From contig JAKAEB010000006.1 in NCBI GenBank assembly GCA_021818445.1, positions 32,973 to 96,972 on the forward strand: 64,000 nt of DNA, given 5' to 3'. The notes under the pieces were generated by a model. That model saw only the letters and a program-made list of their open reading frames with translations. It was not told the DNA's origin and did no database searches. Below are positions 28,548 through 37,360 of this stretch, in pieces. This stretch comes from Planctomycetota bacterium (GTDB taxonomy: Bacteria; Planctomycetota; Phycisphaerae; WQYP01). How positions within the stretch are numbered: the stretch's first letter is position 1; every line of letters begins with the position of its first letter. The translations under genes and the position numbers were made by a program.

Positions 28548-28922
28548 ACGATAACCTCCTGTAAACACTCAACGAGGCCTGATAAGCCCACATTTCCGCA
28601 AGCCAAGGATATTTGTAACCAACGCGCCTTCCGGCAGACCCTGCCACTATTGAGCAACTTGTAAAGACTTTCGGCAGACGGCCTACCACATGCATACTTT
28701 CGTGAGTGTAGTAGGTGAAGGCGGCGTCCGCTACGATTAAATTAAATCACGCATTGTAACAAATTGCGTCAACGCTTTAGACGCCCGCACCCATAGCAGT
28801 GCGACAGGACGATTTCTCCCAATGGCAGGCAGATAAAGCAACCCATTCCCGTGGTTATCTGCCCCTGAATTGCATACGGAAACTAGATGGCAAATAAATA
28901 AAATACCGCGTAGTGCGCGGCA
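28548..28922. other. Intergenic region upstream of the pseudopilin gene
   Basis: Contains the expected promoter of the leftward pseudopilin gene and the terminator of the leftward regulator gene (28890-28920). An AT-rich patch at about 28736-28770 (ATTAAATTAAATCACGCATT then GTAACAAATTGCG) is partly palindromic and could be a regulator site; support is weak. Confidence 0.4.
28890..28920 (-). terminator. Rho-independent terminator after the XylR-like regulator
   Basis: Read on the minus strand: stem CCGCG-loop-CGCGG (28906-28920) directly after the stop codon at 28923, followed by TATTTTATTTATTTG. The stem is short, but the T-rich tail is good. Confidence 0.5.
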
Positions 28923-30134
28923 CTAATCATGAATTGGGTTCCGGCGGCGAAATTCGCCCGGAGTCATGCACCGATGACGACGAAAAAAGGCGGTCAGTTG
29001 CTGTTCGGACGCCACCCCAACGGTTTGGGCGATACGAATCAACGGATATTTCGTACCCAGAAGAAGTTTCTCTATTTGTTCGAGACGTGCCTTGGCGATT
29101 TCATCGTGCGGCGTGGAACTTAGATGGTGGCGAAACTTCCTCTCCAACGTGCTGCGCGACGCCAGAAGACCGGATTTGGCCAGATGATCCAGAATGTGTT
29201 CAGTCGTGATGCCTACGCCCGCACGGTCGCGGATAAATTGCAGCGCTTGAACCACCATGGGGTCGTCCAGCGCGATGATGTTGGTGCTGGCGCGGGCCAC
29301 CACCCATTTTGGCGGACTGTAGATTGTCTGACCGGGAACATGGTGCCCGGCGAGGATTTCAGCCAGCAATTCCGCGGCCCGAAAACCCATGGCGTCGGTT
29401 GAGGGGTCCACACTGGTTAATGGGGGGACAGAAAGCTCGCATAAAATCTCGTCATTATCAACCCCCAGCACGGCAATTTCGTTGGGAACATGCAGGTTCA
29501 ATCGCTGGCAATGAGAAAGTAAAATGCGTCCGAAATAATCATTACACGCCATGATACCAATGGGTTTGGGCAGCTTGAGCAGCCATTCATTCAGGCGGGA
29601 ATCTTCCCAGAATACATCTCCACGCCGCTTGTATTTGGGTACGCCAAAATCCCACTTCTCCTCGCCGAACACCTCGATGGGACATTGGTGCTGACTTAGA
29701 TATTCGCGAAAACCAGCCAGACGCAAATTGGAAAACACCGCCTTAGCAGAGCCAAAATAGGCAAATTGATTAAGTTGCCGCTCCATAAAATGGCGCGCCG
29801 CCATCTGGCCTATCATACGGTGGTCACTTAGTATCTCGGGCACGCTTTCTGGACGCTGATTCACTTCGCCAAGGCTGACAATCGGCACATTAAGCCGCAC
29901 CAATGACGTCAACTGCCCCCCATCGCGCAAACGGGCAATCACGCCATCGCAGGCACCGCGTACCATCCACGGTGGCAGTCGGTCTATGCCTTTGCGCTCT
30001 TCATAGATGACCCGCCAGCCGATATGGGTCTGCACATAGCGGGCAATGCCGCTTAACAACCCACGTCCGTAGCTGCCAAGCGTGTCGATAATAAGCGCAA
30101 CGTTGTGCAACGCGGCTCTCCGATGAGAAATCAC
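28923..30134 (-). CDS. XylR-like regulator: LacI-type sugar sensor fused to AraC-type HTH
   Basis: A 403-residue transcription factor. Residues about 8-285 are a periplasmic-binding-protein-like sensor (VALIIDTLGSYGRGLLSGIA at the start; NEIAVLGVDNDEILCELSVP and LTSVDPSTDAMGFRAAELL are typical LacI/XylR elements). Residues about 300-400 are an AraC double helix-turn-helix (SRSTLERKFRHHL, then YPLIRIAQTVGVASEQQLTA and FFRRHRCMTPGEFRRR). The LacI DNA-binding headpiece is absent. The family includes E. coli XylR and usually senses a sugar released by neighbouring hydrolases, here probably arabinose or galactose (inference). The start is GTG. It lies about 35 bases after nadD on the same strand. 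Confidence 0.88.
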   Translation of the reverse strand: MISHRRAALHNVALIIDTLGSYGRGLLSGIARYVQTHIGWRVIYEERKGIDRLPPWMVRGACDGVIARLRDGGQLTSLVRLNVPIVSLGEVNQRPESVPEILSDHRMIGQMAARHFMERQLNQFAYFGSAKAVFSNLRLAGFREYLSQHQCPIEVFGEEKWDFGVPKYKRRGDVFWEDSRLNEWLLKLPKPIGIMACNDYFGRILLSHCQRLNLHVPNEIAVLGVDNDEILCELSVPPLTSVDPSTDAMGFRAAELLAEILAGHHVPGQTIYSPPKWVVARASTNIIALDDPMVVQALQFIRDRAGVGITTEHILDHLAKSGLLASRSTLERKFRHHLSSTPHDEIAKARLEQIEKLLLGTKYPLIRIAQTVGVASEQQLTAFFRRHRCMTPGEFRRRNPIHD

Positions 30135-30169
30135 AAAGAAAAGCGGCAGACCTTATTTTTCCAATACTT

Positions 30170-30841
30170 TCAGGGCCCCGCACGATAAAGCCGATGAGTA
30201 AAAATATATCGCTCCACATCCGGTTGCACCAGACCGGCAATAGATTGCCCATTGGCAACGCGCCGACGAATATCCGTCGATGATACGGTAATGGCGGGGG
30301 CGGCGAGTATGGCCGCACGGAAGATTTGCAGAGACTGCCCGGGCCAATGCGGTGCCAATTCCCGCCAGAATTCTGAATCATCCACCGAAGATATGCGGGG
30401 CATAACAAGCAGCCGCACTGCTTTGAGAACGTCCGCCGCGCGATACCATCGATGCAATGCCCGCAGTTGGTCCATGCCGATCAGCAGTGCGAGATGATCA
30501 TCCGGATAGGCAGCACGCAATATCTGGATCGAATCGAAAGTGTACACAGCATGGGCGGCACGAATTTCCAATTCTGATATCTCTACCTCAGGCATACCGG
30601 CAAAGGCCAGTTTCAGCATGGCCAAACGATGACGGGCATCGGCGGATGGATGGTGCGCCTTGTGCGGCGACTGATACGCGGGAAGAACAATCGCTGCTAC
30701 GGCCTGCACCGAGGCAATTGCGGCGCGAAGCATGGCCGTGTGTCCCACATGGACAGGATCAAAACTGCCGCCAAATATGACCCGTATTTTCTTCCCTGGT
30801 AGCGGGGTTGCAGGCAGATTTGATTCGCTGGGCATAGGCAT
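30170..30841 (-). CDS. nadD: Nicotinate-nucleotide adenylyltransferase
   Basis: Adenylates nicotinate mononucleotide to deamido-NAD in NAD synthesis (cytosol). At 223 residues it is normal in length. The nucleotidyltransferase motif is clear: VIFGGSFDPVHVGHTAML at about residues 23-40, with the (H/T)xGH His pair, and the C-terminal ISxTxIR-like element VSSTDIRRRVANGQSI near 188. The first about 20 residues are polar and weakly conserved. Divergent from the adenosyltransferase gene with a 66-base gap. Confidence 0.92.
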   Translation of the reverse strand: MPMPSESNLPATPLPGKKIRVIFGGSFDPVHVGHTAMLRAAIASVQAVAAIVLPAYQSPHKAHHPSADARHRLAMLKLAFAGMPEVEISELEIRAAHAVYTFDSIQILRAAYPDDHLALLIGMDQLRALHRWYRAADVLKAVRLLVMPRISSVDDSEFWRELAPHWPGQSLQIFRAAILAAPAITVSSTDIRRRVANGQSIAGLVQPDVERYIFTHRLYRAGP

Positions 30842-30907
30842 CTAAACTTCCACGGCGTTGAAGGTATCACCCAGCCGACGGATCGGCAACTGCGGAGCAC
30901 GAAGCAT

Positions 30908-31483
30908 ATGCGGATATACACTAAACAGGGCGACGAGGGAAAAACATCGTTGTTCAACGGTAAACGGGTGGATAAGTGCGATTTGCGGCTTGAAACATAT
31001 GGCACGCTGGATGAACTTAACAGCCATTTGGGAGTGGCGATGGCGCACTGCACCTTCCCCGCTATGACGGAAATGCTTGAGAAGTTGCAGCATGAATTGT
31101 TTGACGCCGGATCGGATCTCGCGACACCGTTGGATTCCGTCAACCGTGCCAAAGTGCGCCGGATTGATGTCGCTGACTACACACGCCTGGAGAAGTGGAT
31201 TGACGAGGTAACGGCAAAACTGCCCCCATTGAAAAATTTCGTTCTACCCGGCGGCACGCAGCTCTCCGGTCAACTGCACATATGCCGCACCGTGTGTCGC
31301 CGCGCAGAGCGGCATCTGGTCGCTTTGCAGCGACATGAGGACGTGGGGCCGGCCATTTTAATTTACTTGAATCGACTCAGTGATTTACTCTTCACATTGG
31401 CACGGTGGGCGAATGTCATGGCGGGTGTCGATGAGGTGTTTTGGATGAAAAAAATCGAAGGGGATGCGGGAGGCGGTAAATAA
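30908..31483 (+). CDS. Cob(I)alamin adenosyltransferase, PduO type
   Basis: Transfers the adenosyl group of ATP to cob(I)alamin to make coenzyme B12. The 191 residues match the PduO-type family. The N-terminal ATP-binding stretch MRIYTKQGDEGKTSLFNGKR is diagnostic, followed by YGTLDELNSHLGVA (about 41-54), FVLPGGTQLSGQLHICRTVCRRAERH (given as a region near residue 115-140) and a C-terminal SDLLFTLARWAN. Function is well supported, but the dependent enzyme (for example methylmalonyl-CoA mutase or ribonucleotide reductase) is not in the window. Confidence 0.92.
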   Translation: MRIYTKQGDEGKTSLFNGKRVDKCDLRLETYGTLDELNSHLGVAMAHCTFPAMTEMLEKLQHELFDAGSDLATPLDSVNRAKVRRIDVADYTRLEKWIDEVTAKLPPLKNFVLPGGTQLSGQLHICRTVCRRAERHLVALQRHEDVGPAILIYLNRLSDLLFTLARWANVMAGVDEVFWMKKIEGDAGGGK

Positions 31484-31562
31484 CGCCCGGCGATATCGCA
31501 GAATCATGCAATCGAGGCTAAGATAACGACGTTGTCAGGCTGGTAGGCTAGGAGTAAACCCA

Positions 31563-32276
31563 ATGACATTGAATTCTAATTTTGCCGCCCGTTCGGGAGG
31601 TGATCCGCGTACGCTGGGAAGTGGACTGGTGCCGATAGTGGTTGAAAAAAGCGGCCGCGGCGAGCGCTCATATGATATTTTTTCCCGACTGCTGAAGGAT
31701 CGGGTTATATTTCTTGCCGGACCGATTGATGATGACACAGCGAATTTAATCATCGCCCAATTGCTGTTTTTATCCAACGAGGACGCCAAGGCGGATATTA
31801 ACTTTTACATTAACAGCCCGGGCGGATCTGTCACGGCCGGATTGGCCATCTACGACACCATGCAATTTCTGCGTTGCGATGTGTCAACCACATGCGTAGG
31901 CTTGGCAGCAAGCATGGGTGCCTGGCTGCTGGCGGCGGGCAAAAAAGGGAAACGTTATTGCCTGCCCAACAGCCGCGTCATGCTGCACCAGCCATTGATC
32001 TCCGGCGTGATGCAGGGTACCGCCACCGATTTGTCCATTGAGGCGAAGGAGATTATGCGTTTGCGGACACGCATGTATGAGATTATGGCTGAACACACGG
32101 GCCAGGCCATGGAAAAGGTGCACAAAGATTGCGACCGCAACTTGTGGCTGGAAGCCGAAGAGGCAATCGCCTACGGCGTGGTTGATCGGACACTCAAGCA
32201 GATTGGCGAACCTATTAAAACTAGTGGTAGCGATATGGCCCCTCCGGGTGGGGAAACGGAATCGGCCGATCAGTAA
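31563..32276 (+). CDS. clpP: ATP-dependent Clp protease proteolytic subunit
   Basis: A 237-residue serine peptidase of the ClpP family, the barrel that degrades proteins fed by ClpX or ClpA. The catalytic triad is Ser117 ([10 protein letters not shown]), His142 (VMLHQPL) and Asp191 (KDCDRNLW); the spacings 25 and 49 are identical to E. coli Clp[21 protein letters not shown] is also typical. An extra about 20 N-terminal residues may be a propeptide. The sequence TAGGAGTAAACCC precedes the ATG. No clpX follows; a lipoprotein gene does. Confidence 0.95.
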   Translation: MTLNSNFAARSGGDPRTLGSGLVPIVVEKSGRGERSYDIFSRLLKDRVIFLAGPIDDDTANLIIAQLLFLSNEDAKADINFYINSPGGSVTAGLAIYDTMQFLRCDVSTTCVGLAASMGAWLLAAGKKGKRYCLPNSRVMLHQPLISGVMQGTATDLSIEAKEIMRLRTRMYEIMAEHTGQAMEKVHKDCDRNLWLEAEEAIAYGVVDRTLKQIGEPIKTSGSDMAPPGGETESADQ

Positions 32277-32309
32277 TTGAATAAACCAGTCAGGGGCGGA
32301 TTACCGCGA

Positions 32310-32978
32310 ATGAACATTCGAGACTTAAATCGCAATGGGGTGCTCGCAGCAAGTAAAATAATCGGTGGGACCATGCTTCTGTCGGTTGCGGTGCTGATGG
32401 GCGGCTGTGCGAACTATGCGAAAAATGCACCGCTCTATTCTCAAAATGTATCACTCACCAACGCCAACACGCATCTGAAAGATGAGTTGGCCAGTGCAAA
32501 AATGCAGGTTGCCAATATAAAAGCGGAATTGGCCGCCAAAACGCCCCGCGTAGCCACATTGCCGGCGCAGCGGTTGGCCGAGCTTTTCACCGTGTCGGCC
32601 GTGCGTATTTCCTCCGATACTCGCACCGCCCATCTGGATAACAGCCCAACGCGCAATGGCTTTCGCGTATTTGTGAAAACGCTTATGACTGGCGGGATGA
32701 TATTGCCGGCGACCGGGCAATTTACCATTCAGGCTTTTGATCTATCAGACGGTGTCAAGCATCCGCTTATAGGCCGATGGACATTCACGCCTGCGGAATC
32801 AAAAAAAGACTGGTATGGGCTTTTTGGTCTCGATGAGTTTGGTTTCAATTGTCCCTGGAAGAGGCCCCCACAGCACGCTCTGATTACCTTCCGGGTGAAA
32901 TTCACTGATGCGTTGACCGGCCGAAGTTTTACCGCGCAGCGGGCGTTGCAGGTGAACATTCGTAATGCGGGCCGGTAA
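32310..32978 (+). CDS. Predicted lipoprotein of unknown function
   Basis: A 222-residue lipoprotein: N-terminal region, hydrophobic segment and lipobox LMGGC near residue 33. After the Cys comes a short coiled coil (about 50-75, LTNANTHLKDELASAKMQVA), then a compact beta-rich domain. The latter ends in ITFRVKFTDALTGRSFTAQR and looks like an Ig-like or C2-like fold. No family recognised. ATG at 32310 is chosen; a TTG at 32277, directly after the clpP stop, is in frame. It may be cotranscribed with clpP. Confidence 0.6.
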   Translation: MNIRDLNRNGVLAASKIIGGTMLLSVAVLMGGCANYAKNAPLYSQNVSLTNANTHLKDELASAKMQVANIKAELAAKTPRVATLPAQRLAELFTVSAVRISSDTRTAHLDNSPTRNGFRVFVKTLMTGGMILPATGQFTIQAFDLSDGVKHPLIGRWTFTPAESKKDWYGLFGLDEFGFNCPWKRPPQHALITFRVKFTDALTGRSFTAQRALQVNIRNAGR

Positions 32979-33049
32979 CGGCATTGCTGCGGATGGAAAT
33001 GACCCGACATGGGTGCAGGATGAGAGCTTTTTAGTGAGGTGTGACAACA

Positions 33050-34471
33050 ATGGCAAGCAATGCAGCCGTGCGGATTGAACATGATTCCCTGGGAGATTTG
33101 CCCGTTCCGGTTGACGCGTATTACGGCGTGCAGACACTGCGGGCCATGCATAACTTTCCCATTTCAGGTCGCGGCATGCCGGCCGTTTTTATTCGCTCGC
33201 ATGCATTATTGAAAAAATGCTGTGCCGAGGTGAATATGGAACTCGGCCTTCTCGATAAACGGCTGGGCGACACCATTTGCAAGGCCGTCCAGGAGATACT
33301 GGAAGGCAAGTTGGCCGATCAATTTCCGGTGGATGTGTATCAGACTGGTTCGGGCACCAGCACCAATATGAATCTTAATGAGGTTATAGCCAGCCGAGCC
33401 AATGAAATGCTGGGTGGTCGGCGGGGCGACAAAAAACCGGTTCATCCCAATGACCATGTCAACATGGGGCAATCCAGTAACGATACAATACCTTCCAGTA
33501 TACATATCGCGTGCATCTTTGAGATTCTGCGGATATTGGAGCCTGCACTTCAGGTTTTGCAATCGTCTTTGGCGGAAAAAAGCCGCCAGTTGTGGGATGT
33601 TATCAAAACAGGTCGAACTCACCTGCAAGATGCCACTCCGATCCGCCTGGGTCAGGAATTTTTAGGATATCGCGGTCAAATTGAGCGATCGACCAAACGG
33701 CTGGAATCGGCCCTCGCCGACCTGAGTGAATTGGCCATCGGCGGGACAGCGGTCGGAACGGGAATCAACGCCCATCCCCAGTTTGCGGCCAAGGTGTGTG
33801 AGAAATTATCGGCGGCCCTCGGATATAAAGTGCGTGAGACCACCAATCATTTTCAAGCCCAGTCGTCGGTGGATGGTTTAGTGATGACTTCGGGCGTACT
33901 GAAAACAATTGCCGTAAGTCTGACCAAAATTGCCAACGACATAAGGTGGATGAGCTGCGGGCCGCGCGCCGGCTTCGGCGAAATTGAAATACCTGCCGTG
34001 CAACCGGGCAGTTCGATCATGCCGGGTAAGGTAAATCCGGTGATCGCCGAAAGCCTCCTGATGGTATGCCAACGGGTTATTGGCAATGATGCCACCATCA
34101 CCGCCGCCGGCAGCAGCGGAAATTTTGAACTTAATGTCGCCATGCCAGTGGCCGCCGCCGCCACGCTGGAAAGCATCGCATTGCTGGGGCATGGTATCAA
34201 AAATTTTGCGATTCAATGTGTGGATGGTATCAAAGCCACGTCGCGGGGGCCAGAACTGGTATCTGCCGGTTTGATGCTGGCCACGGCCTTGGCACCCGTC
34301 GTCGGTTATGAGGCCGCTGCCACCATTGCCAAAGAAGCGGCAGCGAGCGGTAAAACCATCGCCGAGATTGCGGCGCAGCAGACCAAACTTTCGTCGGAAG
34401 AACTTAAAAAACTGCTGGATCCGGTTAAAATGGTTGAACCTTCCGATACCATCATGCCGGTATCGGGATAA
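33050..34471 (+). CDS. fumC: Class II fumarate hydratase
   Basis: Interconverts fumarate and malate (TCA cycle, cytosol). The 473 residues fit FumC. The signature GSSIMPGKVN (around residue 315) holds the catalytic Ser loop, with HPNDHVNMGQSSND (about 130-143) and TGRTHLQDATP further family motifs, and the B-site-like region VDVYQTGSGTSTNMN. Aspartase is the main alternative, but the HPNDHVN sequence favours fumarase. GTG at 33041 could start three codons earlier. sdhCAB, the preceding TCA step, is also in this window but not linked. Confidence 0.9.
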   Translation: MASNAAVRIEHDSLGDLPVPVDAYYGVQTLRAMHNFPISGRGMPAVFIRSHALLKKCCAEVNMELGLLDKRLGDTICKAVQEILEGKLADQFPVDVYQTGSGTSTNMNLNEVIASRANEMLGGRRGDKKPVHPNDHVNMGQSSNDTIPSSIHIACIFEILRILEPALQVLQSSLAEKSRQLWDVIKTGRTHLQDATPIRLGQEFLGYRGQIERSTKRLESALADLSELAIGGTAVGTGINAHPQFAAKVCEKLSAALGYKVRETTNHFQAQSSVDGLVMTSGVLKTIAVSLTKIANDIRWMSCGPRAGFGEIEIPAVQPGSSIMPGKVNPVIAESLLMVCQRVIGNDATITAAGSSGNFELNVAMPVAAAATLESIALLGHGIKNFAIQCVDGIKATSRGPELVSAGLMLATALAPVVGYEAAATIAKEAAASGKTIAEIAAQQTKLSSEELKKLLDPVKMVEPSDTIMPVSG

Positions 34472-34480
34472 ATTAATTAT

Positions 34481-34966
34481 TTATTGTTTATGGTCTTGTG
34501 GTGCATCACCTTCGTGCCGGGTTGGACGATTGGTACGTGATTGAATCGACTGACGGATTTTGGCCCACGGAATGCGTTCCAAAATCATCGGGGCAGCGGT
34601 TTGCACCACCGGCGCAACGCGCCGCCAGATACTGCCAGCCCCACCCTTGTGCTCATCGGCGGTGTTTTGCTGTGATGGTGCAGCTTCAGATTTTGCCGCA
34701 GCCGATGGTTTTGAATGCCGGTTGGCGGCAATGGACGAGCGAAGGATATGCGACAGAAAAACCCAGATTTTTTTGGGTGACCCGGAAGCGAGCAAGCCCG
34801 CCGACAGCGCCGCGCCAACTGCGGCAAAAGGAAATCGCTGGACTAAATGGGTGATGGACAGGGCGGATTTGGTATGGTGAATCAGGCGGTCCACTCGGCC
34901 GTCGATATCAGCCAGACACTTATCGCGGCGTTGCTCGAGAGCCGTTATCTCATCATCAATTGACAT
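34481..34966 (-). CDS. Small membrane-associated protein of YqjD/YqjE-like cluster
   Basis: A 161-residue protein with no named domain I can place. Residues 1-30 are charged and helical (ITALEQRRDKCLADIDGRVD). A hydrophobic helix FPFAAVGAALSAGLLASG at about 47-64 is like the C-terminal anchor of DUF3618/DUF883 proteins. The rest is basic and Ala-rich. Its ATG at 34966 overlaps the end of the upstream holin-family gene by 11 bases, so translation is coupled. With the next two genes it forms a leftward operon-like trio comparable to E. coli yqjD-yqjE-yqjK, members of which sit in the inner membrane and bind ribosomes. Confidence 0.6.
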   Translation of the reverse strand: MSIDDEITALEQRRDKCLADIDGRVDRLIHHTKSALSITHLVQRFPFAAVGAALSAGLLASGSPKKIWVFLSHILRSSIAANRHSKPSAAAKSEAAPSQQNTADEHKGGAGSIWRRVAPVVQTAAPMILERIPWAKIRQSIQSRTNRPTRHEGDAPQDHKQ

Positions 34967-35351
34967 GGGAATCTCCGGGAGATGATGGCTGGGTGTTTTT
35001 TTTCGCTCCGCCGCCAAATAATAATATTCCCGCACCGAGCAAAAAGTGCACTACCGCGTAAATGATGCATATCTGCCAGACCTGCAAAAACTTTTCAAGC
35101 ACTCGGAAAATACCGACGTACAAAAATACCACGCCGAGCAGTAAGGCAATCACAGCAACGCCAACGAGGCACGCCCGAACCATGGCATCACGCGCGACTT
35201 TTGCACACCGCAGCGTAATTAACTGGACTTCAAGCTCAATAAGTTCTATCAGGTAGTGCAGGAGAGGCTTTGCGCCCGGTGGCGTACGCGCTTCCTGCGG
35301 GCCATCCGTCGTGGTGGCATCGCGACCATTAACTGAGCTTTCAGTAGTCAA
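34956..35351 (-). CDS. Phage-holin-III-like membrane protein (YqjE family)
   Basis: A 131-residue protein with two membrane helices (about 60-85, ACLVGVAVIALLLGVVFLYV; about 97-117) separated by a short loop and preceded by an amphipathic helix LLHYLIELIELEVQLITLR. That layout matches the PF07332 (YqjE / phage holin superfamily III) type. Despite the holin name this family is mostly chromosomal, and here no phage gene is near. The start is TTG at 35351 with GGGGAACG upstream. Second in a trio with a DUF883-like gene upstream and a small membrane protein downstream. Confidence 0.7.
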   Translation of the reverse strand: MTTESSVNGRDATTTDGPQEARTPPGAKPLLHYLIELIELEVQLITLRCAKVARDAMVRACLVGVAVIALLLGVVFLYVGIFRVLEKFLQVWQICIIYAVVHFLLGAGILLFGGGAKKNTQPSSPGDSHVN

Positions 35352-35472
35352 AAAAACGTTCCCCTACGCACGGACACCCGGCGCTCAAAGACCATCATGG
35401 AATCACATTTGAGCATCCAAGGGCATCGCCGCTGGCGTACCATCATATGTTACAGCCACCACCCATCAACCG

Positions 35473-35793
35473 TCAGCGACTGCGACCGAGCAACACACCC
35501 AGCGCCAACCCCGCACCGGCAGCAATCGCAATGGCCTTGTAAGGATTTTTCCGCACGTATGTCAGGACCGCTGCCTGCGTGTTGTCCACCCGCTCATGGA
35601 GCACTTCCTGTTTGCCGTGGACCCATTCAGCGGCGCGGCCCTTCACATCGCCGGCGTAATCGGCGGCAACTTTGGTGGCCTCCGAAGCCAAATCCTTCAG
35701 GGCGTTTTTGGCGGCGATGTACTTGCCGCGCAATTCGGCCTCGGTCATCTGGTGATTTTCCGTCAGTTCAGGGGATGATGTATGTTCAGACAT
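35473..35793 (-). CDS. DUF883/ElaB-YqjD-family membrane-anchored protein
   Basis: A 106-residue protein. The charged helical N-terminus (about 15-80) is followed by the family's C-terminal anchor NPYKAIAIAAGAGLALGVLLGRSR, given here as residues 83-106. E. coli ElaB and YqjD of this family are stationary-phase inner-membrane proteins that associate with ribosomes. The start at 35793 is set by TTAAGGAGTTTCACG. First gene of a leftward trio with a YqjE-type protein. Stress or stationary-phase control is expected from the family but not shown by the sequence. Confidence 0.8.
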   Translation of the reverse strand: MSEHTSSPELTENHQMTEAELRGKYIAAKNALKDLASEATKVAADYAGDVKGRAAEWVHGKQEVLHERVDNTQAAVLTYVRKNPYKAIAIAAGAGLALGVLLGRSR

Positions 35794-35932
35794 CGTGAAA
35801 CTCCTTAAAAAAGTAGACTTACCCGTACAGGGCATCATCAATTTCTTCTATAACAATTTATGCACATTGGTGCGCTGAAATCAAGAAAAAAATTCAGGAT
35901 TTTTAATTCGCCGCGCGGCCATCTTCGGCCTG

Positions 35933-36213
35933 GGAGCCTGTCCGAGTAATGGCAGAGCTGCGATGTGCCGGAAATGCCCAGGATGCAAGGCGTCGGGCCG
36001 ACGGCGACCCTCATGAAGATGAGTCGTCGAGGTCCGAGAACGCCGCAGTCGGGGCGTTTCCGGCACACCCTCCGGGCGGCACCGCTTTCGCCCGGCCTCT
36101 GCGGCGCGGCTTCCTTGGCGTATCATCCTCGCCAGATACGCCCTCGTCGCCGCTTCTTGATGCCCGCCAAAATCCATGCCGTCGCAGTCCCTGTTATTAC
36201 TCGGACAGGCTCC
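35933..36213 (+). mobile_element. MITE-like element, copy 1
   Basis: A 281-base element with perfect 18-base terminal inverted repeats (GGAGCCTGTCCGAGTAAT at 35933-35950; its complement at 36196-36213). It is near-identical over its length, in inverted orientation, to 37361-37624. It is GC-rich, with internal inverted segments and no transposase. It fits a non-autonomous miniature element or a large REP-like unit. It lies between the DUF883 gene and the GH16 gene. No target-site duplication was identified with confidence. Confidence 0.75.
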
Positions 36214-36386
36214 TGGAAACCCGTGACCCCAAGAAACCGGCCGCCCTATTGTTCGTATTTATAAAAATGCGTGCGGCATCATTGCATTCCGCCCGACGCT
36301 CTCGAAGTGGCGGCGAACAGCGGACACGATCCGTGCGTTAAATCCTGCACGCGAAATGGCGATTCGGTGGAATAATTACGTATTGC

Positions 36387-37247
36387 TTAATGTCGCTGGT
36401 AGATGCGGACGTAATCTACCTCAAAACGGCCGGGAAAACGCGTGTGCGCCGGGCTGAGAGCCGCACCGCCCACCGCGAGGTTAAGGATCATAAACACGGG
36501 CTGGTGAAAGGGGTTGAAGTTATTGAAACGGGGGTCAAGCGTGTGCTTCAGATCGACATGGTTATAAAGATGGCCGTCAAGATAAAGGCGGATAAACGTG
36601 GGTTCCCAATGCATCACCCAAAGATGAAACTCTCTGGCCCAGTGGGGGTCGTGAAGGGAGGAAATGTGGGTGAATTTACTTTTCCAATGCGCTGATCCAT
36701 TGGCGTTTTGCCACGCCACGTTGGCGTTAATGTGGCCTTGATAGTACTCCATGATATCGATTTCTCCACACGCAGGCCAAGGCTTGGAAATCCCTAACGT
36801 CCACCAGGCAGGCCAGAGACCTTGGCGAATATCGATTCGCCCGCGCATGGCGAAAATCCCGTACTTCCAACTGTGTTTGCCACGGGTCGTTAATGACGCG
36901 GACGTATAGTTAGCAAATTTGCGACTGTACTTCCAAAGTGGGTTGCCCGGCTGGTAATGGGTGTTGAGAACCTTTTGACGGCGTGCCTCAATGATCAGTC
37001 GGCCTCCGCGGCAAGTGGCATTTTGAGGTTGATACCATTGCAGTTCATGATTGCGGACGAAGCCATGCTCATATCCCCAGTTGTGGGGATTGGGTCGCCC
37101 ATCGCGCGAAAATTCATCGTGCCACGCGAGGTGATAGCCCCGTGGGGGTCGAACTTCCAATGTTCCGGCGTTCGCAAACGACAAATCAGCCGCAGTACCG
37201 AAAGCAGCTCCTAAAAGTCCGTAATTAAAACCCCGGCGTGTAAGCAT
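36387..37247 (-). CDS. GH16 endo-glucanase/galactanase-type glycoside hydrolase, exported
   Basis: A 286-residue secreted enzyme. The start at 37247 has GCGAGGAATTATTTT upstream and opens a twin-arginine-like signal (MLTRRGFNYGLLGAAFG); the open frame extends to 37397, but that part overlaps a MITE-like repeat and is unlikely to be translated. The GH16 catalytic signature E-I-D-I-M-E lies at residues 162-167 (nucleophile Glu162, acid/base Glu167), preceded by WPAWWTLG. It is a jelly-roll enzyme, probably cutting beta-1,3/1,4-glucan (laminarin, lichenin) or a related polymer; specificity cannot be read from the sequence. The gene is bracketed by inverted MITE copies. Confidence 0.9.
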   Translation of the reverse strand: MLTRRGFNYGLLGAAFGTAADLSFANAGTLEVRPPRGYHLAWHDEFSRDGRPNPHNWGYEHGFVRNHELQWYQPQNATCRGGRLIIEARRQKVLNTHYQPGNPLWKYSRKFANYTSASLTTRGKHSWKYGIFAMRGRIDIRQGLWPAWWTLGISKPWPACGEIDIMEYYQGHINANVAWQNANGSAHWKSKFTHISSLHDPHWAREFHLWVMHWEPTFIRLYLDGHLYNHVDLKHTLDPRFNNFNPFHQPVFMILNLAVGGAALSPAHTRFPGRFEVDYVRIYQRH

Positions 37248-37360
37248 AAAATAATTCCTCGCTGCGGCACAAACTACCCCGGAGTATCGCATGTGATTGT
37301 TCAGGGTGCAAACCAAATGATGCGCCAATGTTGTTTTGCTGCATCTGATCTGAAACGCAT

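Noticed and set aside
34956..35351. Prophage indicated by a holin-family gene
   Set aside because: This family is mostly chromosomal (YqjE type); no capsid, lysin, integrase or other phage gene lies nearby.
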